Source of the DNA: Lacticaseibacillus paracasei subsp. paracasei
Lineage (GTDB): Bacteria > Bacillota > Bacilli > Lactobacillales > Lactobacillaceae
Direction: 5' to 3'
DNA length: 64,000 nucleotides
Assembly: GCF_000829035.1 (NCBI RefSeq)
Contig: NZ_AP012541.1
Coordinates: 2,604,001 to 2,668,000 of the forward strand
Shown here: positions 51,331-61,333 of the stretch, one piece after another
How the letters are laid out: every line of letters begins with the position of its first letter
Position numbering within the stretch: the first letter of the stretch is position 1
Made by a program: the position numbers and the translations under genes
Notes under the pieces: model-generated
Seen by the model: only the letters and a program-made list of their open reading frames with translations
Told to the model about the DNA's origin: nothing
Databases searched by the model: none

Positions 51331-51450
51331 GAGCGTGAGCCAACCCGCTTAGAAACCGGAGCATAAGCGGCCTTGAACGTGATGGCCGAGCCTTGGCCAT
51401 TGCGTTCAAGGTCCTTATGTGCAGGTTTCTGGGTTGGCGAACGCGTTTCA
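51331..51450 (+). repeat. Palindromic repeat family, copy G1
   Basis: 120 bp, forward on plus. TTAGAAACCGGAGCATAAG / CCTTATGTGCAGGTTTCT; inner stem CCTTGAACGTGATGGCC / GGCCATTGCGTTCAAGG (two G-U); outer stem CCAACCC / GGGTTGG; terminal GCGT / ACGC. Confidence 0.92.
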
Positions 51451-51454
51451 GTCA

Positions 51455-51574
51455 GAGCGTGAGTTGGCGCGGTTAGAAACCGGAGTGGAAGTGGCCTTGG
51501 TCGTGATGGCCGGGCTTTAGCCATTGCGACCAAGGTCCTTACACGCAGGTTTCTGCGTCAGCGAACGCGTTTCA
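51455..51574 (+). repeat. Palindromic repeat family, copy G2
   Basis: Same 124-bp period as G1 and G3. Inner stem CCTTGGTCGTGATGGC / GCCATTGCGACCAAGG; outer stem TTGGCGC / GCGTCAG (G-U pairs); block GTGGAAG / CTTACAC where G1 has GCATAAG / CTTATGT. Confidence 0.92.
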
Positions 51575-51578
51575 GTCA

Positions 51579-51698
51579 GAGCGTGAGTTGGCGCGGTTAG
51601 AAACCGGAGTGCAAGTGGCCTTGGTCGCGATGGCCGGGCTTTAGCCATTGCGACCAAGGTCCTTACACGCAGGTTTCTGCGCCAGCGAACGCGTTTCA
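51579..51698 (+). repeat. Palindromic repeat family, copy G3
   Basis: Nearly identical to G2. Inner stem CCTTGGTCGCGATGGC / GCCATTGCGACCAAGG; outer stem TTGGCGC / GCGCCAG; GTGCAAG / CTTACAC. A collapsed fourth unit (CAGAGCGTAAGTCAACCCGG then TTTCTGCGC) follows to about 51730. Confidence 0.92.
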
Positions 51699-51764
51699 AT
51701 CAGAGCGTAAGTCAACCCGGTTTCTGCGCTAGCTCTCCTCATTCTATCTAAGAAAGGGTGACCT

Positions 51765-52412
51765 ATGATGTTACAACCATGGCCTAATCTTATCCCTCGT
51801 CCTGATTTGCCAACGATTCCAAAAACAGCAGCCATTCCGCCTGCTTATTTTAAGCTCATTCAAACAGGTATTTTACCGATGAATTGGTGGCTTCCGACTA
51901 AGGAGCCGACGAGTGATGCCATTGACGGCGTGGGTATCCACGCCTTTGCAACTGTTGGTCCAGCCATGACTTCAAACGATTTGCCAGCACATTTTTTGCC
52001 ATTTGCCAAAACCGGGCACCAATATTTTGGCTTCGATCTCCAGCAGGAACCACGCCAGATTCGATATATTGATACCGAAGTCGACCAGTGGCTGACAGTG
52101 GCGATGGATTTGCCAGCTTTCATGAAGCAATTGCAGCCTCATGAAGTAAAGTTGCCAGAAATTTCAGTCGATCCGCAGATTTTTGGACATATGGCCGTCA
52201 TCGCGACAGCGACTGAATGGCCAGCGCTGTTTGATTACGCGCGCGAATTCATGGCCGGCCAAGCAATTGGCCCATGGCTGCGATGGCTCGCCCAATCAAA
52301 AGAGGAAGCTAAGCGGCAAGTCGGGATGGAAGAATTTCATTTTCTCACCCGTTACCAGCCCAACTTCCTCACACCCAACGACACGCTGACACTGCAGCAT
52401 GTATTCGGCTAA
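51765..52412 (+). CDS. SMI1/KNR4-like (SUKH) protein
   Basis: A 215-residue soluble protein. The middle part (HFLPFAKTGHQYFGFDLQQE ... IRYIDTEVDQWLTVAMDLPAFMKQL, about 77-125) resembles the SUKH/SMI1-KNR4 fold, in which an F-D segment is followed by a short strand and the final helix. SUKH proteins often serve as immunity proteins to polymorphic toxins, but single chromosomal copies also occur without a toxin, and no toxin gene is visible here. AAAGGGTGACCT precedes ATG 51765. Family call is moderate. Confidence 0.6.
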   Translation: MMLQPWPNLIPRPDLPTIPKTAAIPPAYFKLIQTGILPMNWWLPTKEPTSDAIDGVGIHAFATVGPAMTSNDLPAHFLPFAKTGHQYFGFDLQQEPRQIRYIDTEVDQWLTVAMDLPAFMKQLQPHEVKLPEISVDPQIFGHMAVIATATEWPALFDYAREFMAGQAIGPWLRWLAQSKEEAKRQVGMEEFHFLTRYQPNFLTPNDTLTLQHVFG

Positions 52413-53086
52413 TGGTTAACCGACTTATGGTCAGGTTGGAATGCGAAGGTGTCCAACCAACGTAGATCCCGTTTGATTCCAAAATAACCAAACAAAGCAA
52501 GTCCCAACGAACCAAAGAAGTCCATAAACAAATCACCCATCGTGTCCATTAATGCCGCCCGGCCACGCAGTAGCTCGCCGCCAGTCGCCATGTACCGCTG
52601 CATATTCAATCCTAATAATCCATCAAAGGTGAACTCATAAAATTCCCAGAGCACGCCGATGGTGGTGCCAAAAGCTAGTGCAAACAAGGCCATCAACAAC
52701 GGGCTTGTTGATGTCAACCGTTTTTGCGGGGTCAATGCCGCAAAAATAGCAAATCCTAAACCGGCGAGCATCGCGGCACTGAATAAATGTTCAAACTTAT
52801 CCCAATAAGGCACACTGTAGCATTGCAATCCTGTCCCCAGTAAAACGCTTAAAAGTATAAAGATCTCGAATAAGTAAATTAAAACCGGTGGAAATCTAAA
52901 ATGCCACCACCGCTCCATCAATCGCGGTAAGCTGACAATCAATATGCCGGACGCAACCTGCGCCAATAACATCATCTGACCATGAAATAACGAGCGGCCG
53001 CTGATATAAAGGCCACCAACAATCAATAAGTAAAGCAGGTCGCCACCGACATTCAGCCAGTATAAAAAGTTAGATCGTTTTGTCAT
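52409..53086 (-). CDS. Multi-pass membrane protein (DUF2238-like)
   Basis: A 225-residue membrane protein with about six hydrophobic helices. Conserved-looking polar residues occur in or near helices: YWDKFEHLFSAAML near 108-121, GVLWEFYEFTFD near 152-163 and DTMGDLFMDFFGSL near 186-199. The pattern (WDKxxH, WExxE, DTxxDxxxD) resembles the DUF2238/YjdF-type family, function unknown. Convergent with and overlapping the SUKH-like gene stop by four bases. Confidence 0.65.
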   Translation of the reverse strand: MTKRSNFLYWLNVGGDLLYLLIVGGLYISGRSLFHGQMMLLAQVASGILIVSLPRLMERWWHFRFPPVLIYLFEIFILLSVLLGTGLQCYSVPYWDKFEHLFSAAMLAGLGFAIFAALTPQKRLTSTSPLLMALFALAFGTTIGVLWEFYEFTFDGLLGLNMQRYMATGGELLRGRAALMDTMGDLFMDFFGSLGLALFGYFGIKRDLRWLDTFAFQPDHKSVNH

Positions 53087-53142
53087 TGTTTTTGCCCCTT
53101 TTCTTTAATGTAACATGACACGGCAAGTCATTTACTACCTCT

Positions 53143-53157
53143 TTGTAAGCGCTTGGT
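53143..53157 (+). promoter_or_regulatory. cre-like site
   Basis: TTGTAAGCGCTTGGT fits the CcpA cre consensus WTGNAANCGNWNNCW with one mismatch. It is 29 bp upstream of the ATG at 53186, so CcpA binding would be expected to repress this gene. Confidence 0.55.
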
Positions 53158-53185
53158 GTAGACTCAAAGATAGGAGGTGTTATCT

Positions 53186-53614
53186 ATGCCGATCAAAACA
53201 TTACCTGAAGATCAACTCGTCACCATGAGTCAATTTGTCGTGAAAGATGTCGCTAAAGCTTTTGACTTTCCCTATTATGTCAATGATCTCACACATGACG
53301 CAAATTTTGACACTGAGCACACAGCAACCAAGTTAGAATTTGAGCTCACCTTGTTGAATGATCCTGATCCAGAACGGACCATCAGTTTTTACAGTGATGC
53401 CAGCGCTGACCCGATTATGGGTGGTGCTGCATCAGCGCAGGTCATCGTTGAGTCAGGGATTACCTTCGTTTATTTGAATGATGGTTACAAGGATTCCTAC
53501 CTCATTATCATTCGTGATGGTAAAGTGGTCCAAAACCTTAAGCTTGAACAACAAATTCTGTCCGGCCCAGAGGTAGAAGATTTGATTGATAATGTGATGC
53601 CAAAAGCAAAATAA
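53186..53614 (+). CDS. Uncharacterised small acidic protein
   Basis: A 142-residue predicted cytoplasmic protein, acidic, without membrane helix. I do not recognise the family. It looks like an alpha-beta fold with segments ATKLEFELTLLNDPDPERTIS and VYLNDGYKDSYLIIIRDGKV. ATG 53186 follows AGGAGG by eight bases; the GTG three codons upstream overlaps it. A strong terminator follows. Control by CcpA is suggested by the cre-like site upstream. Confidence 0.65.
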   Translation: MPIKTLPEDQLVTMSQFVVKDVAKAFDFPYYVNDLTHDANFDTEHTATKLEFELTLLNDPDPERTISFYSDASADPIMGGAASAQVIVESGITFVYLNDGYKDSYLIIIRDGKVVQNLKLEQQILSGPEVEDLIDNVMPKAK

Positions 53615-53626
53615 TTTTTTGGTGTC

Positions 53627-53657
53627 AAAAGGCAGCCGGATTGCGGCTGCCTTTTTG
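53627..53657 (+). terminator. Terminator after the gene at 53186
   Basis: AAAAGGCAGCC / GGCTGCCTTTTT hairpin with a GGATTGC-type loop. Confidence 0.9.
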
Positions 53658-53763
53658 GTCGCTTGTGATGCGTCAAACTGATGATCGTGCAGATAATGAC
53701 AAAGCGCTGATAGCCTCTGAAACGTGAGAAAAGGCACAACGCAACTAAAGATACCTTTTCTTG

Positions 53764-53876
53764 CTCAACAAAAAAACCACCACGAGGGTGGAAAAGTTTG
53801 GGGGAACTTTTTTGGGAGTGTAAGTTAATGTGTAAGCTTAAGGCTGAAATACATCTGCCTTATTGACCTAAGTATA
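53764..53876 (-). ncRNA. Candidate small RNA
   Basis: On the minus strand an extended -10 (TGCTATACT, 53871-53879) is followed about 100 nt later by a terminator CCACC-CTCGT-GGTGG with seven T (53764-53785). No reading frame lies between. A second hairpin (AAAAGTT / AACTTTTTT, 53790-53811) precedes it. No -35 is visible. The product would be about 100 nt; the idea rests on signals alone. Confidence 0.35.
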
Positions 53877-53965
53877 GCAATTCACTAACTCTTAGGTGGT
53901 TCCATTTTCAACAACAATTCTGTTCATTTTATAAATCCACTTATATATTCATAAGTTTTAACTAC

Positions 53966-53993
53966 AAAAAAACAGCCCTATTGGCTGTTTTTG
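53966..53993 (-). terminator. rpmE2 terminator
   Basis: AAAAACAGCC / GGCTGTTTTT with a five-base loop, directly after the rpmE2 stop; T runs on both strands. Confidence 0.9.
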
Positions 53994-53995
53994 GT

Positions 53996-54247
53996 TTATT
54001 TCTTGTCCAAACCATACTTCTTGTTGAAACGATCAACCCGACCATCGGCCTGAGTGAATTTCTGCTTACCGGTGTAGAAGGGATGGGAGTCGGATGAAAT
54101 TTCAACCCGGACTAATGGGTATTCCTTGCCGTCTTCCCACTTAACGGTTTCTTTTGAAGTTTTGGTGGAACCTGAGATAAATTTGAAACCAGTTGCTGAA
54201 TCCATAAAGACAACTGGATGATAATCTGGATGGATGCCTTGCTTCAT
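53996..54247 (-). CDS. rpmE2: 50S ribosomal protein L31 type B
   Basis: An 83-residue ribosomal protein. It begins [20 protein letters not shown] and ends FNKKYGL, and lacks the CxxC zinc ligands of type A L31. In organisms with both forms, type B is made under zinc limitation; in lactobacilli it is often the only form. ATG follows AAAAGGAGTAATC. Own promoter and terminator flank it. Confidence 0.96.
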   Translation of the reverse strand: MKQGIHPDYHPVVFMDSATGFKFISGSTKTSKETVKWEDGKEYPLVRVEISSDSHPFYTGKQKFTQADGRVDRFNKKYGLDKK

Positions 54248-54306
54248 AATGATTACTCCTTTTGCCCTAAATCATTGCCTGATCTAGAGATACTCTTACA
54301 ACAACT

Positions 54307-54334
54307 CTAATAGTCTATCACGGTCATGGTTCAA
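54307..54334 (-). promoter_or_regulatory. Putative rpmE2 promoter
   Basis: Minus strand -35 TTGAAC (54329-54334), spacer 16, -10 TATTAG (54307-54312). Confidence 0.45.
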
Positions 54335-54342
54335 ACGCAATC

Positions 54343-55602
54343 TCAATCAATCAACTCAACATCTGCGCCGAGGCCACGTAATTTCATGACGACACGATCA
54401 TAACCACGCAAGATATTATCAACTTTGGTAATCGTTGTCGTGCCTTCCGCCATTAAACCGGCAATCATTAAGCAAGCACCTGCGCGAATTTCTTCAGCTG
54501 CAACTTCAGTGCCTTGCAAATGATCGCAATGATGCAAAATAATGACGTCATTTTCAATAGTAATATCCGCGCCCATTCGCAACAACTCAGGAATATGCCG
54601 AACTCGTTTAGGATAAATGGTATCAATGATCAAGCCCTCGCCATGAGCTTTCAGCATTAGCGGGGTGATGGGTTGCTGCAAATCAGTTGCAAATCCTGGA
54701 TAAGGCATGGTTTTAATCTGAACCATTTTCAAATCACCAGACGGGTAAACGAAGATACTGTCCTCACCGACATCCATGACGACACCCATTTCCTCTAATT
54801 TAGCTAAAAAGGCATCTAAATGTTCGGAAATAATATTTTTGACTTTCACACCTTCGCCGATGGCAGCTGCCATCGCCAAATAAGTCCCCGCTTCAATTCG
54901 ATCAGGGATGATGGTATGTGAGTTGTGTGCTTCAAGGGTTGGCACGCCGTCAATCCGAATCACATCGGTACCAGCGCCACGAACCTTAGCCCCCATATTA
55001 TTCAGATACGTGGCTAAGTCGATAATTTCTGGTTCCTTGGCAGCATTTTCGATCACGGTCCGGCCTCTTGCTGTTACCGCAGCCAAAATGACATTGATCG
55101 TAGCACCGACGGACACCATATCCAAAAAGATGCGTGCACCGTGCAAGCCTTCAGCTGGTGCCTTGATGGCCATCGCGCCGTGTTCATTGCTGACGGAAGC
55201 CCCCAGTGCCTCGAACCCTTTTATGTGCTGATCAATCGGTCGTGGTCCAATATCATCACCGCCGGGCAAGCCGACAATTGCTTTACCAAACCGCCCTAAT
55301 AACGCTCCCATGAAGTAATAGGAAGCGCGCAAACTTTTTATTTTGCCATTTGGCAGGGGAACATCGTTAATTTCAGTTGGATCAATCGTTAGGACGTTCT
55401 CAGTAAAATCCGATTTGACATTCATGTCATCCAGAATCGCCATCAAATTATAGACATCCTGAATATGTGGAACTGAATCAAGTGTGACCGGGGTGCGTGA
55501 CAAAATCGCCGCCGGAATCAAGGCAACGGTACTGTTCTTCGCGCCGCCGATCACAACTTCACCGGATAATTTCTTCCCGCCGTGGATCAGCATTTTTTCC
55601 AT
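54343..55602 (-). CDS. murA: UDP-N-acetylglucosamine 1-carboxyvinyltransferase with Asp at the Cys115 position
   Basis: A 419-residue enolpyruvyl transferase starting peptidoglycan synthesis. The N-terminal [27 protein letters not shown] and the catalytic loop [19 protein letters not shown] are clear. In E. coli the loop reads GGCTIGARPVD with Cys115; here the cysteine is Asp. The change is known in naturally fosfomycin-resistant MurA enzymes, which remain active. C-terminal [15 protein letters not shown] and GAEI-type segments are present. AGTTAAATCCTC-type upstream bases give a weak ribosome site. Whether a second murA exists elsewhere cannot be seen. Confidence 0.93.
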   Translation of the reverse strand: MEKMLIHGGKKLSGEVVIGGAKNSTVALIPAAILSRTPVTLDSVPHIQDVYNLMAILDDMNVKSDFTENVLTIDPTEINDVPLPNGKIKSLRASYYFMGALLGRFGKAIVGLPGGDDIGPRPIDQHIKGFEALGASVSNEHGAMAIKAPAEGLHGARIFLDMVSVGATINVILAAVTARGRTVIENAAKEPEIIDLATYLNNMGAKVRGAGTDVIRIDGVPTLEAHNSHTIIPDRIEAGTYLAMAAAIGEGVKVKNIISEHLDAFLAKLEEMGVVMDVGEDSIFVYPSGDLKMVQIKTMPYPGFATDLQQPITPLMLKAHGEGLIIDTIYPKRVRHIPELLRMGADITIENDVIILHHCDHLQGTEVAAEEIRAGACLMIAGLMAEGTTTITKVDNILRGYDRVVMKLRGLGADVELID

Positions 55603-55773
55603 TGAGTTAAATCCTCACTTAAAGGTCGTTCATTTCAAATAGGCTGAAGCTGGCCTGCATCTATGCTTCAAAATAAACTGCGATTTCTGGTAGGCGAGGC
55701 ACAACAAACTCATCATGCACTCAACATACAAGTTTAATGAATTCTATGGGAAAAAACAAGGACTAAAAGAACA

Positions 55774-55891
55774 GAGCGCGAACTGGCGCGATTAGAAACC
55801 GGAATGTACGTGGCCTTGGCCGTAATGGTCGCTCTTTGACCATTGCGGCCATGGTCCTTACATGCAGGTTTCTGCGCCAGCGAGCGCGTTT
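55774..55891 (+). repeat. Palindromic repeat family, copy H
   Basis: 118 bp, forward on plus, between murA and pyrG (both minus). ATTAGAAACCGGAATGTACG and CCTTACATGCAGGTTTCT; inner stem TTGGCCGTAATGGTC / GACCATTGCGGCCA (one G-U); outer stem CTGGCGC / GCGCCAG; apical GGTC / GACC; terminal GAGCGCG / GAGCGCG. Confidence 0.92.
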
Positions 55892-55990
55892 AAGAACCTG
55901 AGCTGCCCCCCGAGTGCTTCATCTGCCAAAAAAGCCGTCCCAAAGTAATGATACCTCAGGACGGCCTTTATAAATCAATGAAACCTGCTA

Positions 55991-57610
<1,620 letters not shown>

Positions 57611-57621
57611 TTAATAATCGG

Positions 57622-57666
57622 GAAAAAACAAAAACAAGCTCCCTATTCATACGAACAGGGAGCTTG
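57622..57666 (-). terminator. pyrG leader terminator (attenuator)
   Basis: Minus-strand stem CAAGCTCCCT / AGGGAGCTTG with a 12-nt loop followed by TTTTTGTTTTTT, located between the pyrG promoter and start. The 5' arm contains GCTCCC, which could pair with poly-G added at the transcript start. Confidence 0.85.
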
Positions 57667-57696
57667 AACCGTATTGGCTTTACATTTTGTAAAGCG

Positions 57697-57735
57697 CCCA
57701 AGCTGTATATTAACTAATTGTGGCAAAGACGTCAA
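57697..57735 (-). promoter_or_regulatory. pyrG promoter with GGGC initiation site
   Basis: Minus strand -35 TTGACG (57730-57735), spacer 17, -10 TAATAT (57707-57712), then seven bases to GGGCGC (GGG at 57697-57699). In Bacillus pyrG the transcript starts GGGC, and under low CTP extra G residues are added that pair with the C-rich arm of the leader terminator. The same layout is seen here. Confidence 0.8.
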
Positions 57736-57834
57736 GACCTAAAACTTAAGTATGAAATGTCCCAAATAATCATAAATAACATCACGTCTCAAAGACAGCC
57801 TTAAAGTCAGCTTTCAGCTTCCGCTATAAATCCT

Positions 57835-58716
57835 TTAATCATGGACTTTTCTCGGTCGTCCCTGACGATAGGGTGCACCATTTTGATGTGTGTTTTTTGC
57901 CTGCTGAAAAGCCGCAAACCAATGTCCGAGTGTTGTTGGATTAATGTTAAGCTCTGATTCAGCTGCTTTCGCGAAGTTTTCCCATGCTGTTCGACTAATT
58001 TCAGTATTACCTCGAGCATTGCGCGACTCGCGAATGAACTCGCCAACCAAACGGCGGAACTTCACTTGCTGGTCATGGCTCATGCGCAAATAATCTTGTT
58101 GCCCAGTTGTTTCCATTTGCTGGATGCCGGTTAATTCACGGGCATCATTATCGATCGTAAAGAAGGAACGGATGGGAATCGCAATGTACAAAATATACGC
58201 TGCCTTGGGCACAAAAATAGCTAAAATCATAATCGCAGCGATCATGATAACATTTTCTAAGTTGTGCTCCCCATAAATACTGGTATAAATTTTCCGCATT
58301 TCGTCTTTATCATTGGCTTGTTGATGCACGATTGTCCTTGATATGAGTCGAAATACGACAATTACCAAAAAGTAGATCGCACCATAGATAATCACAGAGA
58401 TGGATTCAACATCTCCTGACATCAGTCGCGTCAATGCTGGCACCAGTGACAGTAGGAAAACCAAGATGAATTCCCAAAGCACGATTCGTCGTGGAATCTG
58501 ATCAACGGTGCTGAACAAAGTTGCTTGCTGGTACCAAATATTCGCCACGAAACAGAAACTGACAGCATACACCCCAACTGCCAAAAAGAAATTAGTAATG
58601 TTGGCATGATGTTCCCAACTTTGCGCAGGCAACTCCAAGACCATAATGGTAATAATAATCGCAAGAATAGCGTCAATGAACGTATCTAACCGGGTTTTAA
58701 GTTCTTTTGAAATCAT
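57835..58716 (-). CDS. TMEM175-family (DUF1211) potassium-channel-like protein
   Basis: A 293-residue membrane protein. The first helix RLDTFIDAILAIIITIMVLEL matches the TMEM175 signature (F-x-D in the pore helix), followed by about five more helices (to about 200) and a cytoplasmic C-terminal region of about 90 residues ending in basic QGRPRKVHD. Bacterial TMEM175 proteins are potassium-conducting channels. ATG 58716 (MISKELKT) follows AGAGGGGGATC; 25 codons upstream are unsupported. It lies between rpoE and pyrG, which are neighbours in many Firmicutes, so it is probably an insertion. Confidence 0.78.
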   Translation of the reverse strand: MISKELKTRLDTFIDAILAIIITIMVLELPAQSWEHHANITNFFLAVGVYAVSFCFVANIWYQQATLFSTVDQIPRRIVLWEFILVFLLSLVPALTRLMSGDVESISVIIYGAIYFLVIVVFRLISRTIVHQQANDKDEMRKIYTSIYGEHNLENVIMIAAIMILAIFVPKAAYILYIAIPIRSFFTIDNDARELTGIQQMETTGQQDYLRMSHDQQVKFRRLVGEFIRESRNARGNTEISRTAWENFAKAAESELNINPTTLGHWFAAFQQAKNTHQNGAPYRQGRPRKVHD

Positions 58717-58924
58717 CGTAGATCCCCCTCTTGTTAGAAAGTATCGTGCTTTGTCAAAAATTGTCAACGGTCTTAAAGCGTAAAAGAACATTTAGGAGCA
58801 GTCAACTTGTAACACTCGCACTTTTAAGGTTTTTAGGATACCACAAATAGCGGTAAAACACGATCATCTTGGTCAGTATGCCACTTCTAGGATTTGCCTA
58901 CTAGTGGACCTAAAATGAGCTTCA

Positions 58925-59085
58925 TAACAGGCTCGCAGTCGCAAAAACCTATTCAGCCCCAATTCAGAAAGTGGATCCACAGACGCAGCAAACTATATAC
59001 GAGCCTCCAAAACTAAAACATCAAAACCAATCCATGTTGACCTGTATCGGCTAGTACTTCGGGTGCTAATTGCGCCTGCTCGCGC
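58925..59085 (-). repeat. Degenerate remnant of the palindromic repeat family
   Basis: GCTCGCAGTCGCAAAAACCT at 58931-58950 matches the arm of copy A, and TGCGCCTGCTCGCGCAC near 59067-59083 could be the opposite arm; the middle is unrelated. The rest of 58717-58925 shows nothing recognisable. Confidence 0.35.
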
Positions 59086-59088
59086 ACA

Positions 59089-59128
59089 CAAAAAAAGCCG
59101 TCCCCACAAGACATGGGCACGGCTCGCC
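59089..59128 (-). terminator. rpoE terminator
   Basis: Minus-strand stem AGCCGTGCCCA / TGGGGACGGCT with a nine-base loop and seven T, just after the stop. Confidence 0.85.
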
Positions 59129-59133
59129 AAACA

Positions 59134-59805
59134 TTACTTTTTGGTGTCGCTATCGTCATCATCATCTGAATCGCTGTCGTCATCATCGTCATCAGAGAAG
59201 TCAGCGGTGATGTCATCGTTATCATCATCATCGTCGCTGTCGTCATCGCCGAATTCGGCTAGCTGACCTTCGATACCATCTGGCAGCCCATCATCTGGGT
59301 CGTCATCACTGTCATCGTCTGTGTCAGTCGTCTTCCCGACCTTGTCGTGGAAGCCTGAGTCATCGTCATCAAAATCATCGTCGTCATCGCTATCTGCGTC
59401 GAGATCCTCATCTTCAGGATCATCATCGTTATAGTCGATCACGTCATCATCGTCGGCAACGTCTGCTAAGAAGGCATTGACCTTCTTACGCTTCTTACGA
59501 CGTGGTGCCTCTTCTTCATCTTCCGGATGGTTAACTTCTTCATCAACGGAATCGTATGGATACCAAGCGCGCAGGCCCCAAACGTTATCGCCTAAAGAAA
59601 TGAAACTGCCATCCACGTTCAGATCCGTGTAGAATTGCGGTAAACGTTCACGAATTTCTTCGTCACGCTTACCAAGATAATTCTGGATCTCGTTGGCCAG
59701 ATCAACGAACGCCATGGTATCCCCTTTTTCTTTGAGGATCTCATGGGCTACTTCGATCATTGATAATTCTGATTTATCGGCATTGGCAAATGCTTTGAGT
59801 TTCAA
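59134..59805 (-). CDS. rpoE: RNA polymerase delta subunit
   Basis: A 223-residue protein: globular N-terminal HARE-HTH domain (about 1-95; [21 protein letters not shown] ... [13 protein letters not shown]) and a long, almost purely Asp/Glu/Ser tail (about 115-223). Delta displaces nucleic acids from RNA polymerase and speeds recycling. The tail comes from GAT/GAC runs, a low-complexity DNA tract prone to length change. TTG 59805 ([11 protein letters not shown]) is ten bases after GGAAAGGG; the GTG three codons before is too close to it. Confidence 0.94.
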   Translation of the reverse strand: MKLKAFANADKSELSMIEVAHEILKEKGDTMAFVDLANEIQNYLGKRDEEIRERLPQFYTDLNVDGSFISLGDNVWGLRAWYPYDSVDEEVNHPEDEEEAPRRKKRKKVNAFLADVADDDDVIDYNDDDPEDEDLDADSDDDDDFDDDDSGFHDKVGKTTDTDDDSDDDPDDGLPDGIEGQLAEFGDDDSDDDDDNDDITADFSDDDDDDSDSDDDDDSDTKK

Positions 59806-59857
59806 CCGATACACGCCCTTTCCACAGTTTATACAGTCTGTTTTTCATCATACACGC

Positions 59858-60304
59858 TCAGGCGTTGAATTGCAATCTCAATCGATAATCACCCAAGTGC
59901 TGGTTATTAGCAAAAAGTTGATATTCAATGTAAACTTCACCTGCCACAGGTTCAGTTGTCATGCGCACGTCAATCCGTGGCGTGACCGTTTCAACCGGAA
60001 TGATACCGTACGGTGTGCGATAGCGCGTCAGCACGCGCTTTTCATTGGCAAAGAACAGTTTCAGCTGAGTGTCGCCGTTGCTGCTGCCACGCGACAACTG
60101 AACATCGCCATCTTCACGCAGCTTCATCGTCACCGGCATACTGGTCCCAGCATCTTCGTCAACTTCTTGGTAACGAATGTATAAAGCGTTTCCCATCTGC
60201 ACCAACGTTCCAGGTTCGTCAAAAACATGTGTCTCATTGTCCTCACCCTGCGTCACAAACGTCTCAAGGTGAATTTGAATCGGCACTCCTTGTGAAAGAT
60301 CCAT
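59858..60304 (-). CDS. DUF1934 beta-barrel protein (YwiB-like)
   Basis: A 148-residue protein without signal or membrane helix, largely beta-strand (VPIQIHLETFVTQ; ALYIRYQEVDEDAG; VTMKLREDGDVQLSR; YGIIPVETVTPRIDV). This fits DUF1934, a small calycin-like barrel found beside rpoE or argS in Firmicutes; function unknown. Start ATG 60304 follows AGAAAGGATTGAC. Divergent from lipL. Confidence 0.8.
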   Translation of the reverse strand: MDLSQGVPIQIHLETFVTQGEDNETHVFDEPGTLVQMGNALYIRYQEVDEDAGTSMPVTMKLREDGDVQLSRGSSNGDTQLKLFFANEKRVLTRYRTPYGIIPVETVTPRIDVRMTTEPVAGEVYIEYQLFANNQHLGDYRLRLQFNA

Positions 60305-60421
60305 AATGTCAATCCTTTCTAACAGCTATTGTACGCCCACTGGTCAAACTGGTCGAGTCGTAACAATTATCCATGTTTCAAATCACTTACTGCAAGATAT
60401 GCAATGAAAATGCAGTTCCAA

Positions 60422-60450
60422 CTGACGTGGCTTGTTACCTTAGTTATAAT
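60422..60450 (+). promoter_or_regulatory. Promoter of lipL-like operon
   Basis: -35 CTGACG (60422-60427), spacer 17, -10 TATAAT (60445-60450), 34 bp before the ATG. Confidence 0.7.
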
Positions 60451-60484
60451 ATAAGTAATCTATCATATAGAAAGAAGGCGCGTG

Positions 60485-61333
60485 ATGGACTTGACAACAC
60501 TGGCCGGCCAGCAGGCAGCAATTTTTCAGCAAAATTTTACAAAAGACGAGGCGCCGCTCAGTTTTGCCCATACTAACGCGTTATTGGCACATCCTGAATT
60601 GCACCCGCCTTTGATGCTGCATTTCTGGACGGCAGACCAAACCGTCATTCTAGGCATGCAAGATCTAAAATTGCCGCAACTCGGTCGTGGATTGCGGGTA
60701 TTGGCAAGTGATGGCTATGGTTTCTTCGTTCGTAATTCTGGCGGTTTAGCGGTCATTGCAGACCGTGGGGTTTTGAATGTATCGCTATTTTTGCCAAATG
60801 AAGACGAGCTTTCAATTAACGGCGCATACGAGTTGATGACCCAGCTTTTCCGCACCGCGTTTCCGAGTCTGCCAATTGCGACCACTGAAATCGTCCACTC
60901 TTATTGTCCCGGTAAATACGACTTAAGTGTTCGCGGACAAAAGTTTGCGGGCATGGCCCAACGTCGTAATCGCGCCGGCATCGTTGTGATGCTTTATTGC
61001 AGTATTTTCGGTAATCAAGACGCTCGTTGTGCCTTGCTTCGGCGATTCTATCATGAAGGCAAGGCTGCTGCCAGCTCACATTTTACCTTCCCCGTGATTC
61101 GATCCGAAACCATGACGACTCTTAGCGACTTACTGGGACGACCGTTAACGCTTGAGCAAGCAACGGTCGCCTTGCTAAATGCCTTGGCTGACACTGGCAT
61201 CGCCGCTGATATGAATTCAATGCCAACCCTTTTGCGCGATCCAGCTTACCATAAGGCGCTGGCAGAAGCGACTGCCGATTTGCACACGCGCAATCGCAGC
61301 CTAAAAAAGATGGGAGAACATGATGCTATTTGA
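60485..61333 (+). CDS. lipL: Lipoyl/octanoyl protein transferase (LipL/LplA family)
   Basis: A 282-residue member of the biotin/lipoyl-ligase fold family. The segment SYCPGKYDLSVRGQKFAGMAQRR (about 140-162) matches LipL, including the cysteine that accepts the octanoyl group, the invariant Lys in KFAG and the ARR-type end; HFWTADQTVILGMQD is the N-terminal substrate loop. LipL moves octanoyl or lipoyl groups from GcvH to other E2 subunits; in lactobacilli it likely serves lipoate-dependent complexes. ATG 60485 follows AAGAAGG; the GTG before it is less well placed. It overlaps the next gene by 14 bp. Confidence 0.83.
   Translation: MDLTTLAGQQAAIFQQNFTKDEAPLSFAHTNALLAHPELHPPLMLHFWTADQTVILGMQDLKLPQLGRGLRVLASDGYGFFVRNSGGLAVIADRGVLNVSLFLPNEDELSINGAYELMTQLFRTAFPSLPIATTEIVHSYCPGKYDLSVRGQKFAGMAQRRNRAGIVVMLYCSIFGNQDARCALLRRFYHEGKAAASSHFTFPVIRSETMTTLSDLLGRPLTLEQATVALLNALADTGIAADMNSMPTLLRDPAYHKALAEATADLHTRNRSLKKMGEHDAI

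Noticed and set aside
51331..51735. Regular repeats that might suggest a CRISPR array
   Set aside because: The unit is a 120-bp palindrome at 124-bp period with no unique spacers, and no cas genes are near.
51327..51835. Short minus-strand frames with repeated peptide (AKARPSRPRPL)
   Set aside because: They come from the palindromic array, not from a coding gene.
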